Made by a program: the position numbers and the translations under genes. Under the pieces are notes generated by a model, which was not told the DNA's origin, did not search any database, and worked only from the letters and a program-made list of their open reading frames with translations. 64,000 nucleotides of DNA from Chimonanthus salicifolius (Eukaryota > Streptophyta > Magnoliopsida > Laurales > Calycanthaceae): the NCBI GenBank assembly GCA_013350335.1, contig CM023535.1:37756069-37820068 (forward strand), written 5' to 3'. The stretch's first letter is position 1; each line of letters begins with the position of its first letter. Shown in pieces: positions 53,720 to 64,000 of this stretch.

Positions 53720-54685
53720 TTAGGATGCTGATCTTTTTCCTTCCGTATTGAGGCTTTCCATCCTATTGGATAATTCTTTTTGCATTTCATCTGTCATTGT
53801 AAATGGTCCTTCTTGCAGAATAATCCCTTTAGGTAATTGTCGTCTGGGAACGTATATTGCATTGGCAGAGCTTTCCTCTAATTTATCTTCTTTATCTTTA
53901 TTGAATTCAGATTTTAATTTGATTGTTCTTTCTATTCGATCTGTTTGTTCTCCAATGGTTAATAGACATAGATTTGTGTAATTGTTTTGTTCAATTATAT
54001 CTCCAATACCTATTCCTATGTCTCTAGCATTTGGGTCTGATTTTGATTCATAGATAGATGCATTTTTTACAGGCATGGCATAATTCTTGGTTTCTGTATT
54101 TGGGACAGAAATATCAAGTTTCTTCCAAGGCGGATGTGATTTATCAACTTCTTTCCCTTCAGTGTCTTTCCAGGTTCTTGTTGTTTTTCCTATAACTCTT
54201 ATTTGTTCTGGGCTTTGAGTTTGTTTTTCTTTGATTTTTCCTTTTTTAAAATATTACATGAACCAATTAAAGAACGGTATATATCTTTCTTCTTCCTCCA
54301 TTTGGAAATACCATAATTCTCTCATTTTATCTTTTTCTTCTGTGTTAAACTTTTTGAAGAACCAATCTTTTAAAGGATGATTTTTCAAATTTTCTCTAAG
54401 ATATGGTTTATCAATTTGAAATTTTTTAATAGGTATTTCTTCTAGCTTTTGAATGCTAATCATTCTTATGGCTCCTTGGAGAAAATCACTCTCACTAGGG
54501 TTATAGGTCTTTTGTGATGAAGTTCTTTTATACACAGGGTGTTCTATTCCACTTTCTTTGTTCCTAAAAACTTTTTGATCCATTTCGTCCTTATCACTAC
54601 TCCTTTGGTCATCATCTATTTCTTCTAATTTAAAACTTTTTCTTCCTTCCGTATAACCGGCAAAACTTCTCCTAGTTTTTTCCAT
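53720..54685 (-). pseudogene. M2 movement-protein tail and linker region
   Basis: Open pieces 54685-54254 (MEKTRRSFAGYTEGRKSFKLEE to PFFNWFM, ended by TAA) and 54076-53720 (PVKNASIYESKSDPNARDIG to ESLNTEGK). A frameshift near 53735 (missing base against GGGGKGF in M1) separates it from the coat frame. Confidence 0.84.
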
Positions 54686-54736
54686 TTTTCTTCTAAAATT
54701 GACTTCAACATTGCCATTTGGTAATTTGACTATACT

Positions 54737-55612
54737 TTATAAATCATCTGTCATTTCATTTACTCTTGGGGTGACATCTTCTATTTGCCAATTTCTTGGG
54801 AGAAGAACTTCTTCCCAACTGATGACTTTTGGGATGAACACATTATTGTTAAAGTTTGTTTCCATGAGAACTGTAATTTTTTCTTTATCAACCTTATCTC
54901 TATAGGCTATCATGGGAAAGACAGATATCATGGATTTGTAGAACACACGATAAACTATACCAAAAGGTTTACTTCTTGGACTCATTTTTAATCCTTTACT
55001 TTAAAATCCAATAGGTGCACAATCAAGAACATCATCATCATGAGCATCAATTGTGATATTGGGAAAGAAGTTAAAGTAAACAGGTCCATGACGGAGACTT
55101 GATTCGATCATAGCATAAAGAGAATCATCAAACTCATCATGTCTCTAGTCTCACACATAAGCACACACTGAAACATTTAATCCTAATCGAAACAGCGGTT
55201 TGATTCCTACCTGAATTAATCCTATGTGCAGGTAGTTGTATTTGGTTCTGATCTGTTCAATAATTCTTCTATCAAGAACTTTAATTGTTTGTTTTCCTCT
55301 AGAGAGAGAAACAATTTTTTCAACAGTTTTTATGTGATAATCATTTTGTTCTTCAAACGTGCCATTGTTATATATTTCTATTACAGGCAAGGCTGGCAAC
55401 TTCCAATTGGATATCACTTGGTCAAAATTTTCATATATCATTTCTTCTAAATTTTTTGTTTTTTCTGAATTTTCTTTTTCTAAGCAATTACGGGTAAAAC
55501 TGGTTAAAGCAGACTGGTAGGATGAAGAAGACGAATTAGACCTATTAGAAGGATACTGAAATGATTTAAACCAATTCTTAAAAAGTTTTGTTTTTCCCTT
55601 AGAATTTTCCAT
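54737..55612 (-). pseudogene. M2 movement protein with shared stops
   Basis: Starts MENSKGKTKLFKNWF at 55612. TGA and TAG occur two codons apart at about 55145-55152 (CGA to TGA, CAG to TAG), with a further TAA near 55004. All three recur in M1. The frame resumes 54985-54737 (SPRSKPFGIVYRVFYKSM) and stops at TAA (CAA to TAA) near 54737. Confidence 0.86.
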
Positions 55613-55803
55613 TTTTGTAACTCGTTAGAAACAAGAAGAGTTCTGTCAACGATTTACTGCCCTTGACGCCTGATCACGGCCTGAAGCGGGATTTACAACC
55701 CGACCACACTCTTAGGAAGATGAACGAGGCACAGAAGTGGAGAATAAGAAGGAAAATAAAAACTCTAAAGAGAATTGGATAGATCAACTTTGGCTAAATA
55801 GCT

Positions 55804-55840
55804 TCAGATCCTGGATAATAGACTTTAATTCATCTAAATC
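55804..55840 (-). pseudogene. M2 ORF C remnant with an extra base
   Basis: Same tail as in M3/M4 but with one inserted base (GACTTTAATT for GATTTAATT), also present in M1. Confidence 0.5.
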
Positions 55841-55872
55841 CCCCTTTTTTTTTTTTTCCTTTTAACACAAAT

Positions 55873-56109
55873 TTAAATACGAGATAATAATTCTAATTCT
55901 TCATTTAATCTATTACAATACTCTCTGATTTGATTACACAAGCGTACTAACATAGATCTTCTAACAGTTTGAACACGGATAACCAGATATCCTCCTACAA
56001 CTATATTTTCATCAATTTGTTTGATAGGATTTTCTAATCTTCTAAGCTGGCTTTCACGTCGTCTTAGATCACGCAATAATTCTTCTTTCCTAATAGAACG
56101 AGGTGGCAT
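55873..56109 (-). CDS. M2 ORF B, small viral protein
   Basis: 78 codons (MPPRSIRKEELLRDLRRRESQ to LELLSRI). The open frame could extend upstream to 56136, but the conserved start is at 56109. ORF A is missing upstream: only its last codons (about 56112-56125) remain before a junction to M2 leader sequence. Confidence 0.83.
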   Translation of the reverse strand: MPPRSIRKEELLRDLRRRESQLRRLENPIKQIDENIVVGGYLVIRVQTVRRSMLVRLCNQIREYCNRLNEELELLSRI

Positions 56110-56125
56110 CTCAGAAGGCCATAGC

Positions 56126-56307
56126 TTTTCTTCCAAGCAATGATAGCTTTTCTCAGCATTTGTTGAATGAAGACACCATTTCTTCTATGCCTGACACCTT
56201 CAAGATAAGATCAAGATATTAATTGTACAACCAACATTGATGGGACGATGGGACTACTTTTCTTCTTTATACTAACCATATATCCCCACCAAAAGAGATG
56301 AGTCCAC
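56126..56307 (-). promoter_or_regulatory. M2 leader, truncated by an internal deletion
   Basis: Only the first 180 bp of the leader remain. The promoter, TATA region and most of ORF A are gone. The junction near 56125 reads CCATAGCTTTTCTTCC. ORF A has CCATAGCTTGG and the full leader has GCTAGCTTTTCTTCC, giving TAGCTT microhomology. Confidence 0.82.
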
Positions 56308-56321
56308 TGGCTCTGATACCA
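56308..56321 (-). other. Primer-binding site between M1 and M2
   Basis: Minus strand TGGTATCAGAGCCA. Confidence 0.93.
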
Positions 56322-56364
56322 ATTACTGCAGGATCGTATTATTTGACAGGAATCATCTCAGATT

Positions 56365-57684
56365 TCACATCTTCTTTTTCATTAACTCTTTTGCTTTAGG
56401 AGAATTTTTTGGGAATAATTCAGCTAACCGAGATTCCTTTTCGACTTCTTTTTCTTTTCCTTTGTCTTTTGCTGAAGAATACCAAAACTTTCCACCACGA
56501 AGAGATTCTGTAACTCACCCATCAGGATTAACATGAGAGTCAGGGTCCCATCGAGGATGGAGATCTTCAAGAGGCACAACTTCATCATTAAGATTTTCTT
56601 CTGGATCATGATTACTATCCCAATCATGATCACCAACTTTTTTCTTTGGGAGATATTCTTCTAAAATTTGTTTAATCTTTTCTTCAAAATTGACGGAGTC
56701 AACAGACATGTCCATTGGCTCAGGAGATTTTTCTCGAGCAATTTCTTTGGCAATCTTTTTGGCCAAGAGATCAGCCATGAGCATTTCATTATCAAAAGGC
56801 TTTTCTGCAGGAAGAGGAATTTCTTCTTTAACAGGAGGAGAGATTTGATTCAGAATTCTCTCATAAGTACCATTTTCAATCTTATGCCACCACTTTTGAT
56901 AAAAAGTCTGATAAAGAGATGGTAAACCATATAAGTCCTTTTTTACTTCAAACTTCCATTGGAAAATATAAGGGATATGAAATTTAGCAAAGAAGGGAAG
57001 CATATTGATGGCTTCACATGGAACATTTTCTTCAACATGAGAGAACTTAATAAACAAATAACGAAAATTATCAGGAAGGATTTTCTGAGAAGCACCATAA
57101 TATGACCACCAGGTGAAGAGAAACCAGGATGGGAAATTACGATGAATAGGAGTGACATCAGGGCTTTCTTCTTTGAATCTGATGAGCCAGGAATGATTAT
57201 ACTGGCGATTTTGCCACATTAAAGCAAATTTCCAACCATCAATATAATCCCAATAATTAAAGAACTCAGTCGAATTGTATAATTGGACTGATTTTGTCAT
57301 GTACAAGGGACCATCCCAATCTTCCTCTGTAAGGATTTTGAAAATAGTGAACTTTGAATAAGTGATGATACCATTTGCATTCTTATTGTGGAAGATGAGG
57401 ACACTTTTCGTCTGATGTAAAATATTGAGATACCAATCTCTGGTTTCCTTTTTATCAGGGGAATAATAATGAAGCCCCTTGCCAAAGAGAAAATAAACAT
57501 TATCTTCTACAGATCTTTCTTCCATAAGACAATCTGAAGTAACAAGAATTCTGCTACCAGTGTAAAGATATAATTCTGATTGACTTGGGTCTTTTGTTGG
57601 AGTAAAACGCTTTTTGCTTTCTTCTTGATCTGCCAAATTCTCATTCCCTTTTTTCTTCATGAACGGGGAAGAGCTACTTGCCAT
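56365..57684 (-). pseudogene. M1 ORF2, open for 390 codons, one late stop
   Basis: The start MASSSSPFMKKKGN at 57684 is chosen because it is conserved in all copies; an upstream in-frame Met at 57864 lies inside RNase H and is a chance extension. It is open through the Trp/Phe-rich core and acidic linker to a TGA at 56515-56517 (after HVNPDG), then continues in frame to the KAKELMKKKM end at 56365. It has the intact N-terminal half that M2 lacks. Confidence 0.88.
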
Positions 57685-58474
57685 TTTTTCGTCCCTGAAG
57701 AAATTCTCTAGTAAGAAAGTCAGGGAGAGAGTTAGCATTTCCATTAATAAATTCAATTTTAAATTCAAAAACTGATAAAATGGCTTGCCATCTAACAAAT
57801 ATCTGCTTAGAGACAAGATTTTAGACATCTTTTTCAAGAATTTCTTTTGCTGCTTTAGCATCAACTCTGATCAGAAATTCTTTATTCAATAAATCATGTT
57901 AGAATTTCGTCACACAAATAACCATGGCAAGAACTTCCTTTTTGATGGTTGAATATTTCTTTTGTGCTTCATTCCATAATCCAAAATTAAATCTTATTAA
58001 TTCTTCTTTTGAGTCTTTTTGTTGTAAGAGGATTCCACCATATCCGACATCAGAGTCATCAGTTTGAACTATTTTAAAAGCTTCTGGGTCAGATAAACAT
58101 CTATAAGGAAGATTTTTAACTCTTTATTTAATCTTTTTTACTGCATTAGTGTGATGGTTAAACCATTCCTGAGGATTTTTCTTTAACCTTTCTTGGAAAA
58201 GTTTTCTATCTTTTGCCAAATCTTGATAGAAAAATCCAACATAATTTAGACATCCAAGAAATCTTTGTAGCATATTTTTATCCTTAGTTTCATCTGGAAA
58301 TTTATCAGCAAATTGAATAACTCTAGTAGTTGGAGTTATTTTTCTGTTTTGGATCTCAAATCCTAAGAATCTGATTTTTTGCTGAAAAAGATTCATTTTT
58401 CTTTTGGATAAAGCCAATCTATTTTCTTTTATGACTCTTTTGAAAATACCCAAGTGTTTCCAATGTTGTATCAC
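57674..58474 (-). pseudogene. M1 RT connection and RNase H
   Basis: 58474-58124 is open (IQHWKHLGIFKRVIKEN, LGCLNYVGFFYQDLA). RNase H follows with VQTDDSDVGYGG near 58050-58080 (TDDS where the others have TDAS), then a TAA in KFxHDLLNKEF near 57899 and a frame break. It ends TAG at 57674. Confidence 0.85.
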
Positions 58475-58519
58475 AGATTCTAAAAAGATAAGAATATCAT
58501 CAATGTAAACAATGGCAAA

Positions 58520-59395
58520 CTAGGTGTAAGATGAGAAAATATTATTCATAATATTCTGAAATTCAGACGGAGCATTTTTCAATCCCAAAAGCATAACATT
58601 CCATTCATAATGCTCGATTGGAACAGTGAATGCAGTTTTATATCTATCTTCTTCTTTTATCTGAATCTGCCAAAATCCTGATTTTAAATCAAATTTTGAG
58701 AATATTTTGGCATTATTTAATCTGTTTAGCAAATCCTGAGTATTAGGCAAAGGATACCTAATAGATTGTAAGACTTTGTTTAAAGGTTTATAATTGATTA
58801 CCAATCTTGGAACTCCTCTTTCGATTTCAGCGGCCTTTTCAACATAAAATGCCGTACAGCTCCGAGGGGATTTGTTTTTTCTAATTAATCCTTTCTTCAG
58901 AAGATCATTGATTTCTTCTTGGCAAAGCTTTAAATGAGCAGCATCCATTTGAGATGGACAAGCTTTAGTAGGAATATCCTTTTCATTAAAATCTTTTACA
59001 TATGGTAATCCTACTATGTGTCTTTTTCTATTCCAAAAGGCTGATGGTAATTCAGAACAGCATTCTTCTTTAATCTGTTTGGTGAGTTCTTCTAATTTTG
59101 CTTTAAATTCTATTTTCTCTAATTCTTTTGTCATTTGGACACATTTAATTTCATTTTTTAATCCATTTATGTAATTTTCTCTTGTGGCAATAACTTGATT
59201 TATCCTTTGGATTTTCGTCTCACAAGGATCATCTATAAAATCAAGATTTACTTCAATCCCTTTGATATTTGTAGAAATTCCTTTTGTTGTTACAGAAAAA
59301 TGTTGGATTTGAAGAATAAATGGAGATCCAAGCAGTACATCATTAACAATATCTTCTGAAATAATAAAGGGTGAAGTAACATGTACTCCTTTCAT
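58520..59395 (-). pseudogene. M1 reverse transcriptase, fingers and palm
   Basis: 291 open codons from MKGVHVTSPFIISEDIV to NIFSSYT. A TAG (CAG to TAG) sits 3-4 codons before the YIDD box (58496-58507), which lies in the same frame just downstream. All RT blocks seen in M4 are present. Confidence 0.89.
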
Positions 59396-59499
59396 GCAAA
59401 CATGGACATTTGGGATTTTTCTTTTTACAGAAATAGTCGTTCCATTAGCAGCAGAAACAAACTGTTTTGATTCACTTGTAAATTCAATAGGAACAATTC

Positions 59500-59765
59500 C
59501 AAGTCTGATAACATTTAAGTCAGCACCAGTGTCAATTATGGCATCAATAATCTTCTCAAAGTTTTTTATTTTTATTTTTACCTGAACTCTCCACTGTTGG
59601 TAAATACATTTTGTAGGAATTACACCAGTAGAAATTTTGCTAATTTCTCCTTTAATTCTTTGGTCAAATTTTTCTTAATCGTATTTTTCAATAGCACCAT
59701 CATTTTCTAACCAAGTTAACCTTTCATCAAGCTCATTTTGTTTTTTGGTTAACTCAATTCTTAAT
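59500..59765 (-). pseudogene. M1 aspartic protease region
   Basis: Active site DTGAD at about 59519-59533, in IIDTGADLNVIRLGI. A shared TGA at 59768 separates it from the coat ORF; a TAA (near 59679) lies in the linker. Confidence 0.84.
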
Positions 59766-59767
59766 TC

Positions 59768-62203
59768 TCAAAGTTCTCTCTTCTGATCATTTAATTCTCT
59801 TTGTAAATCTGAGAGAGTTAAGGGTTTATTTATAGTATGAATTTTTTCTGCCCTATTCATAAGGTCAATCATGGAATAGGTTGGTGTGTGAAATGTTTCT
59901 TTCTGAAATGTTTCTTTCTCTTTTATCCTTTTTGGATAATATGGTGGTTTTTCATCATTTTCATTTTCTTCAAAGGAAATTTTTTGTTGTGAACTTTCTC
60001 CTTCTTTTGCTCCCCCCAATTTTGAAATTTGATTTAAAAATTGAACTTTTTTCTCTGGATCTGGTATGTTATCAACCATTTCTAGAAGTAATTTTTGAGG
60101 GGCAGTGAGGACACGAATGTGAATACCAAGATCTTCATCAGATGGTATCGACCATTCTCCTTCAGATTCTTCATCATCTGAATGACATGTACATGATTGG
60201 AATTGTTTGATGAGCTGAACCTGAGGACTATTTTCTTCAATGTCAGTTGATGAATCAGATTCATATTTTTCTTCTTCTTCTTCTGAAGAACTTGAATCAG
60301 ATTGGTCTTTTTCAGTATTTTCCTCATCATTTTTGGTATTAATTTTTCTAAGTTTCTTTTTAGAGAGATTTTCTTTTTTAAAACATTTAGTTGCATAATG
60401 ACCCTTTTTCCCGCAAGTATAACAAGTCGGAACATTTTCTTTTATATATTTCTTTTTGAAATATTTTTTAGATTTTCTTTTGAATGGGATGAGATCATCG
60501 GATTTTCTCTGTTTTTTATATCTTCCGGGCTTATACTTTCTTACCATTTTATTTCTTCTATCCGGAGTAAATCTAGAACGCGAAGGTTTTATCTTTGATT
60601 CAGGTGTTTGATCTAAATCAAATTGGAAACAAAAATCTCCTAATTCTTTATCTCCAGAATATTTTCTCATTTTCTCAGCTTGTTTACTGATCTTTAAATC
60701 AGTACAAATGTTCATGCCAACTTTGTTAATTCTTTGTATAATTCCTCCGAACGTCAGCAAACTGTAATTAATAGTACCATGCATTTCTTCTCTCAAAGAA
60801 TTACGCACCTTTTCGGCAAATAAGGGTGGTAATCCTGAAATAAATCTTTTTTTCCAAATATCAGAATTACAATCATTTAGTTGGTTGACTTTTGATAAGA
60901 ATACATCTCTATACAAACGAAATTCTCCTAAATTTCTACATCTCAAGCGATGTAATTGCTGTCTATTTTTCTCCTTAATTAGAGCAATTCCTCTAGTGAA
61001 TTCATTGAGGATGCATAGAAGCAAGACACTAACACAATCAGATTGAGTTTGCCAATTATCAGGGATTTGACTAGTACCTGCTTCAAGCTTAACATTTGGA
61101 TCAACTAAATTTCCTGTGGTTTTGTCTCTATAAAGGATTCTTCCAAATTCATCCATTTTGACAGCACTCTCTATTTCAAGGCTTTGAGCTTCAGTTAATC
61201 CATAATTCCACCATCCTCTTAATATTCCATTGAAAGAGGTGGTTATCATCAGAAAAATATTTCTTGGAGTATTTCCTCTGACTTCACACGCATTACAGTA
61301 TATTAACATACTGTGAACCATTTGGACGATTTGATATTCTGTTAATCCATCTAAGTTCCACTCATATAAAGAATTTCCTGAATAGGTTAATTCTGAGGTG
61401 TAAGTGTATGGAGCTTCTTCGAGTTGTAGATCAACAGGAGTTGGTCTGGGATAATAATTCTTTGTTTCTGGCAATTTCGCTTGAGGATTCCATTTCTTTA
61501 GACGATTTATTAATAAATCCTCTGAGGCAGAGAGTCTTAGGATGCTGAATCCTTTTCCTCCCATATTGAGACTTTCCATCCTACTGGATAATTTTTTTTG
61601 CATTTCATCTGTCATTGTAAATGATCCTTCTTGCAGAATAATCCCTTTAGGTAATTGTCTGGGAACGTATACTACATTGGCAGAGCTTTCTTCTAATTTT
61701 TCTTCTTTATCTTTATTGAATTCAGATTTTAATTTGATTGTTCTTTCTATTCGATCTGTTTGTTCTCCAATGGTTAATAGACATAGATTTGTGTAATTGT
61801 TTTGTTTAATTATATCTCCAATTCCTATTCCTATGTCTCTAGCATTTGGGTCTGATTTTGATTCATAAATAGATACATTTTTTACAGGCATGGCATAATT
61901 CTTAGTTTCTGTATTAGGGACAGAAATATCAAGTTTCTTCCAAGGTGGGTGAGATTTATCAACTTCTTTTCCTTCAGTGTCTTTCCAAGTTCTTGTTGTC
62001 TTTCCTATAACTCTTATTTGTTCTGAGCTTTGAGTTTCTTTTTCTTTGATTTTCCCTTTTTTAAAATATTCCATGAACCAATCAAAGAACGGTATATTTC
62101 TTTCTTCTTCCTCCATTTGGAAATACCATAATTCTCTCATCTTATCTTTTTCTTCGATGTTAAATTTTTTAAAGAACCAATTTTTTAAAGGATGATTTTT
62201 CAA
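59768..62203 (-). CDS. M1 coat-protein region, 811 open codons, the longest ORF in the window
   Basis: Covers the post-movement linker (KNHPLKNWFFKKFNIEEKDK, WFMEYFKKGKIKEKET), the YYPRPTPVDLQLEE block (about residue 255), the capsid-like core (about 265-500), a basic stretch (about 565-590), the CCHC knuckle CYTCGKKGHYATKC at about 593-606, an acidic Ser/Glu tail (about 635-700) and the helical linker to the protease. Coat protein and nucleic-acid binding by family. The first Met is only the first one after a TAA near 62265 (CAA to TAA); in the virus this is internal to the polyprotein. The C-terminal TGA is shared with M2. Confidence 0.88.
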   Translation of the reverse strand: MKNHPLKNWFFKKFNIEEKDKMRELWYFQMEEEERNIPFFDWFMEYFKKGKIKEKETQSSEQIRVIGKTTRTWKDTEGKEVDKSHPPWKKLDISVPNTETKNYAMPVKNVSIYESKSDPNARDIGIGIGDIIKQNNYTNLCLLTIGEQTDRIERTIKLKSEFNKDKEEKLEESSANVVYVPRQLPKGIILQEGSFTMTDEMQKKLSSRMESLNMGGKGFSILRLSASEDLLINRLKKWNPQAKLPETKNYYPRPTPVDLQLEEAPYTYTSELTYSGNSLYEWNLDGLTEYQIVQMVHSMLIYCNACEVRGNTPRNIFLMITTSFNGILRGWWNYGLTEAQSLEIESAVKMDEFGRILYRDKTTGNLVDPNVKLEAGTSQIPDNWQTQSDCVSVLLLCILNEFTRGIALIKEKNRQQLHRLRCRNLGEFRLYRDVFLSKVNQLNDCNSDIWKKRFISGLPPLFAEKVRNSLREEMHGTINYSLLTFGGIIQRINKVGMNICTDLKISKQAEKMRKYSGDKELGDFCFQFDLDQTPESKIKPSRSRFTPDRRNKMVRKYKPGRYKKQRKSDDLIPFKRKSKKYFKKKYIKENVPTCYTCGKKGHYATKCFKKENLSKKKLRKINTKNDEENTEKDQSDSSSSEEEEEKYESDSSTDIEENSPQVQLIKQFQSCTCHSDDEESEGEWSIPSDEDLGIHIRVLTAPQKLLLEMVDNIPDPEKKVQFLNQISKLGGAKEGESSQQKISFEENENDEKPPYYPKRIKEKETFQKETFHTPTYSMIDLMNRAEKIHTINKPLTLSDLQRELNDQKREL

Positions 62204-62280
62204 ATTTTCTCTAAGATATGGTTTATCAATTTCAAATTTTTTAATAGGTATTTCTTCTGGCTTTTAAATGCTAACCATTC

Positions 62281-63426
62281 TTATGGCTCCTTGGAGAAAA
62301 TCATTCTCACTAGGGTTATAGATTTTTGTGACGAAGTTCTTTTATACACAGGGTGTTCTATTCCACTTTCTTTGTTCCTAAAAACTTTTTGATCCATTTC
62401 TTCCTTATCACTACTCCTTTGGTCATCATCTATTTCTTCTAATTTAAAACTTTTTCTTCCTTCCGTATAACCGGCAAAACTTCTCCTAGCTTTTTCCATT
62501 TTTCTTCTAAAATTGACTTCAACATTTCCATTTGGTAATTTGACTATACTTTGTAAATCATCTATCATTTCATTTACTCTTGGGGTGACATCTTCTATTT
62601 GCCAATTTCCTGGGAGAAGAACTTCTTCCCAACTGATGACTTTTGGGATGAACACATTATTGTTAAAGTTTGTTTCCATGAGAACTGTAATTTTTTCTTT
62701 ATCAACCTTATCTCTATAGGCTATCATGGGAAAGACAGATATCATGGATTTGTAGAACACACGATAAACTATACCAAAAGGTTTACTTCTTGGACTCATT
62801 TTTAATCCTTTACTTTAAAATCCAATAGGTGCACAATCAAGAACATTATCATCATGAGCATCAATTGTGATATTGGGAAAGAAGTTAAAGTAAACAGGTC
62901 CATGACAGAGACTTGATTCGATCATAGCATAAAGAGAATCATCAAACTCATCATGTCTCTAGTCTCACACATAAGCACACACTGAAACATTTAATCCTAA
63001 TCGAAACAGTGGTTTGATTCCTACCTGAATTAATCCTATGTGCAGGTAGTTGTATTTGGTTCTGATCTGTTCAATAATTCTTCTATCAAGAACTTTAATT
63101 GTTTGTTTTCCTCTAGAGAGAGAAACAATTTTTTCAACAGTTTTTATGTGATAATCATTTTGTTCTTCAAACGTGCCATTGCTATATATTTCTGTTACAG
63201 GCAAGGCTGGCAACTTCCAATTGGATATCGCTTGGTCAAGATTTTCATATATCATTTCTTCTGAATTTTTTGTATTTTCTGAATTTTCTTTTTCTAAGCT
63301 ATTAAGGGTAAAACTGGTTAAAGCAGACTGGTAGGATGAAGAAGACGAATTAGACCTATTAAAAGGATACTGAAATGATTTAAACCAATTCTTAAAAAGT
63401 TTTGTTTTTCCCTTAGAATTTTCCAT
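62281..63426 (-). pseudogene. M1 movement protein with stops shared with M2
   Basis: 63426-62965 opens MENSKGKTKLFKNWF and ends at the same TGA/TAG pair as M2. TAA follows at about 62815. 62799-62281 is open through SPRSKPFGIVYRVFYKSM and LPNGNVEVNFRRKMEKARRSF. A one-base deletion near 62325 shifts the end of the frame. Confidence 0.87.
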
Positions 63427-63617
63427 TTTTATAACTCGTTAGAAACAAGAAGAGTTCTGTCACCGATTTACTGCCCTTGACGCCTGATCACGGCCTGAAG
63501 CGGGACTTACAACGCGACCACACCCTTAGGAAGATGAACGAGGTACAGAAGTGGAGAATAAGAAGGAAAATAAAAACTCTAAAGAGAATTGGATAGATCA
63601 ACTTCGGCTAAATAGCT

Positions 63618-63654
63618 TCAGATCCTGGATAATAGACTTTAATTCATCCAAATC
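63618..63654 (-). pseudogene. M1 ORF C remnant with an extra base
   Basis: Same inserted base as in M2, plus a TCC for TCT change. Preceded by a long T-rich run on the plus strand. Confidence 0.5.
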
Positions 63655-63701
63655 CCTTTTTTTTTATTTTTTTTATTTTTTTCTTTTCTTTTAACACAAA
63701 T

Positions 63702-63938
63702 TTAAATACGAGATAATAATTCTAATTCTTCATTTAATCTATTACAATACTCTCTGATTTGATTACACAAGCGTACTAACATAGATCTTCTAACAGTTTG
63801 AACACGGATAACCAGATATCCTCCTACAGCTATATTTTCATCAATTTGTCTGATAGCATTTTCTAATCTTCTAAGCTGGTTTTCACGTCGTCTTAGATCA
63901 CGCAATAATTCTTCTCTCCTAATAGAACGAGGTGGCAT
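63702..63938 (-). CDS. M1 ORF B, intact small viral protein
   Basis: 78 codons, MPPRSIRREELLRDLRRRENQ to LELLSRI, uninterrupted. Nearly identical to M3 ORF B, so it is one of two best references for this protein. Confidence 0.84.
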   Translation of the reverse strand: MPPRSIRREELLRDLRRRENQLRRLENAIRQIDENIAVGGYLVIRVQTVRRSMLVRLCNQIREYCNRLNEELELLSRI

Positions 63939-63940
63939 CT

Positions 63941-64000
63941 CCGAAGGCCATACCTTGGAGTTTTGATTCAGTTCGGAATTTATCTAGTTGGAAGACAGCA
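63941..64000 (-). pseudogene. M1 ORF A, C-terminal end, cut by the window edge
   Basis: The last 20 or so codons are seen (AVFQLDKFRTESKLQ). The usual TGA before ORF B has become GGA (TTCGGAGATG), so the frame would run on a few codons into ORF B sequence. Confidence 0.75.

Noticed and set aside
57685..57864. 60-residue N-terminal extension of M1 ORF2
   Set aside because: It overlaps RNase H in another frame; all copies share the downstream MxSSSSPF start, so the extension is a chance open frame.
25206..64000. An intact, potentially active endogenous virus
   Set aside because: Every copy has several stops, frameshifts, deletions or inversions; no unit has both a complete polyprotein and ORF2.

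Overview
The window is nuclear DNA of a flowering plant, in a repeat-dense accessory region (subtelomeric, interstitial-telomeric or pericentromeric in type). It shows degenerate plant-type telomere repeats (TTTAGGG/CCCTAAA), nested LTR retrotransposons with an initiator-Met tRNA primer site, and a cluster of endogenous plant pararetroviruses (family Caulimoviridae, florendovirus/petuvirus-like). I see no host protein-coding gene, rRNA, tRNA or CRISPR array. The species cannot be named from the sequence.

Layout, left half. 1-2764 is part of a long terminal repeat on the minus strand. It abuts a degenerate TTTAGGG array (2765-6222), a gap of exactly 100 N (6223-6322) and a CCCTAAA array (6323-12156) of opposite polarity. 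That array is fused directly to a decayed viral reverse transcriptase (12157 on). The viral ORF2 that follows is split by a Ty3/gypsy element (13408-25205, target duplication ATAAC). The 5' LTR of that element is itself split by a 3.5-kb solo LTR (13419-16924, target duplication GACCY). The insertion order is therefore virus, then gypsy, then solo LTR.

Layout, right half. Virus copies are named P0, P1, P2 (plus strand, 12.2-34.2 kb) and M4, M3, M2, M1 (minus strand, 35.3-64 kb; M1 is rightmost and is read first on that strand). The inferred circular unit is about 8.6 kb: tRNA-Met primer site, leader with promoter, small ORF A (76 aa), small ORF B (78 aa), small ORF C (complete length only in P2), one polyprotein of about 1,900 codons (movement protein, coat region with CCHC knuckle, aspartic protease, reverse transcriptase, RNase H), and ORF2 (about 440 aa, unknown function), which overlaps the polyprotein end by 11 nt. 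M1-M4 form a head-to-tail concatemer. P copies and M copies converge at 34.2-35.3 kb. All copies carry stops, frameshifts, deletions or inversions, so none is intact.

The least expected signals are: a 9-bp minisatellite (consensus TTTGTCCAG) lying at three viral breakpoints; a third small ORF that survives in the other copies only as its last 12 codons; a promoter inverted repeat whose two arms changed together between lineages; and an inverted viral fragment flanked by a 79-bp direct duplication. The (TTTAGGG)-100N-(CCCTAAA) head-to-head arrangement is most likely an assembly join.
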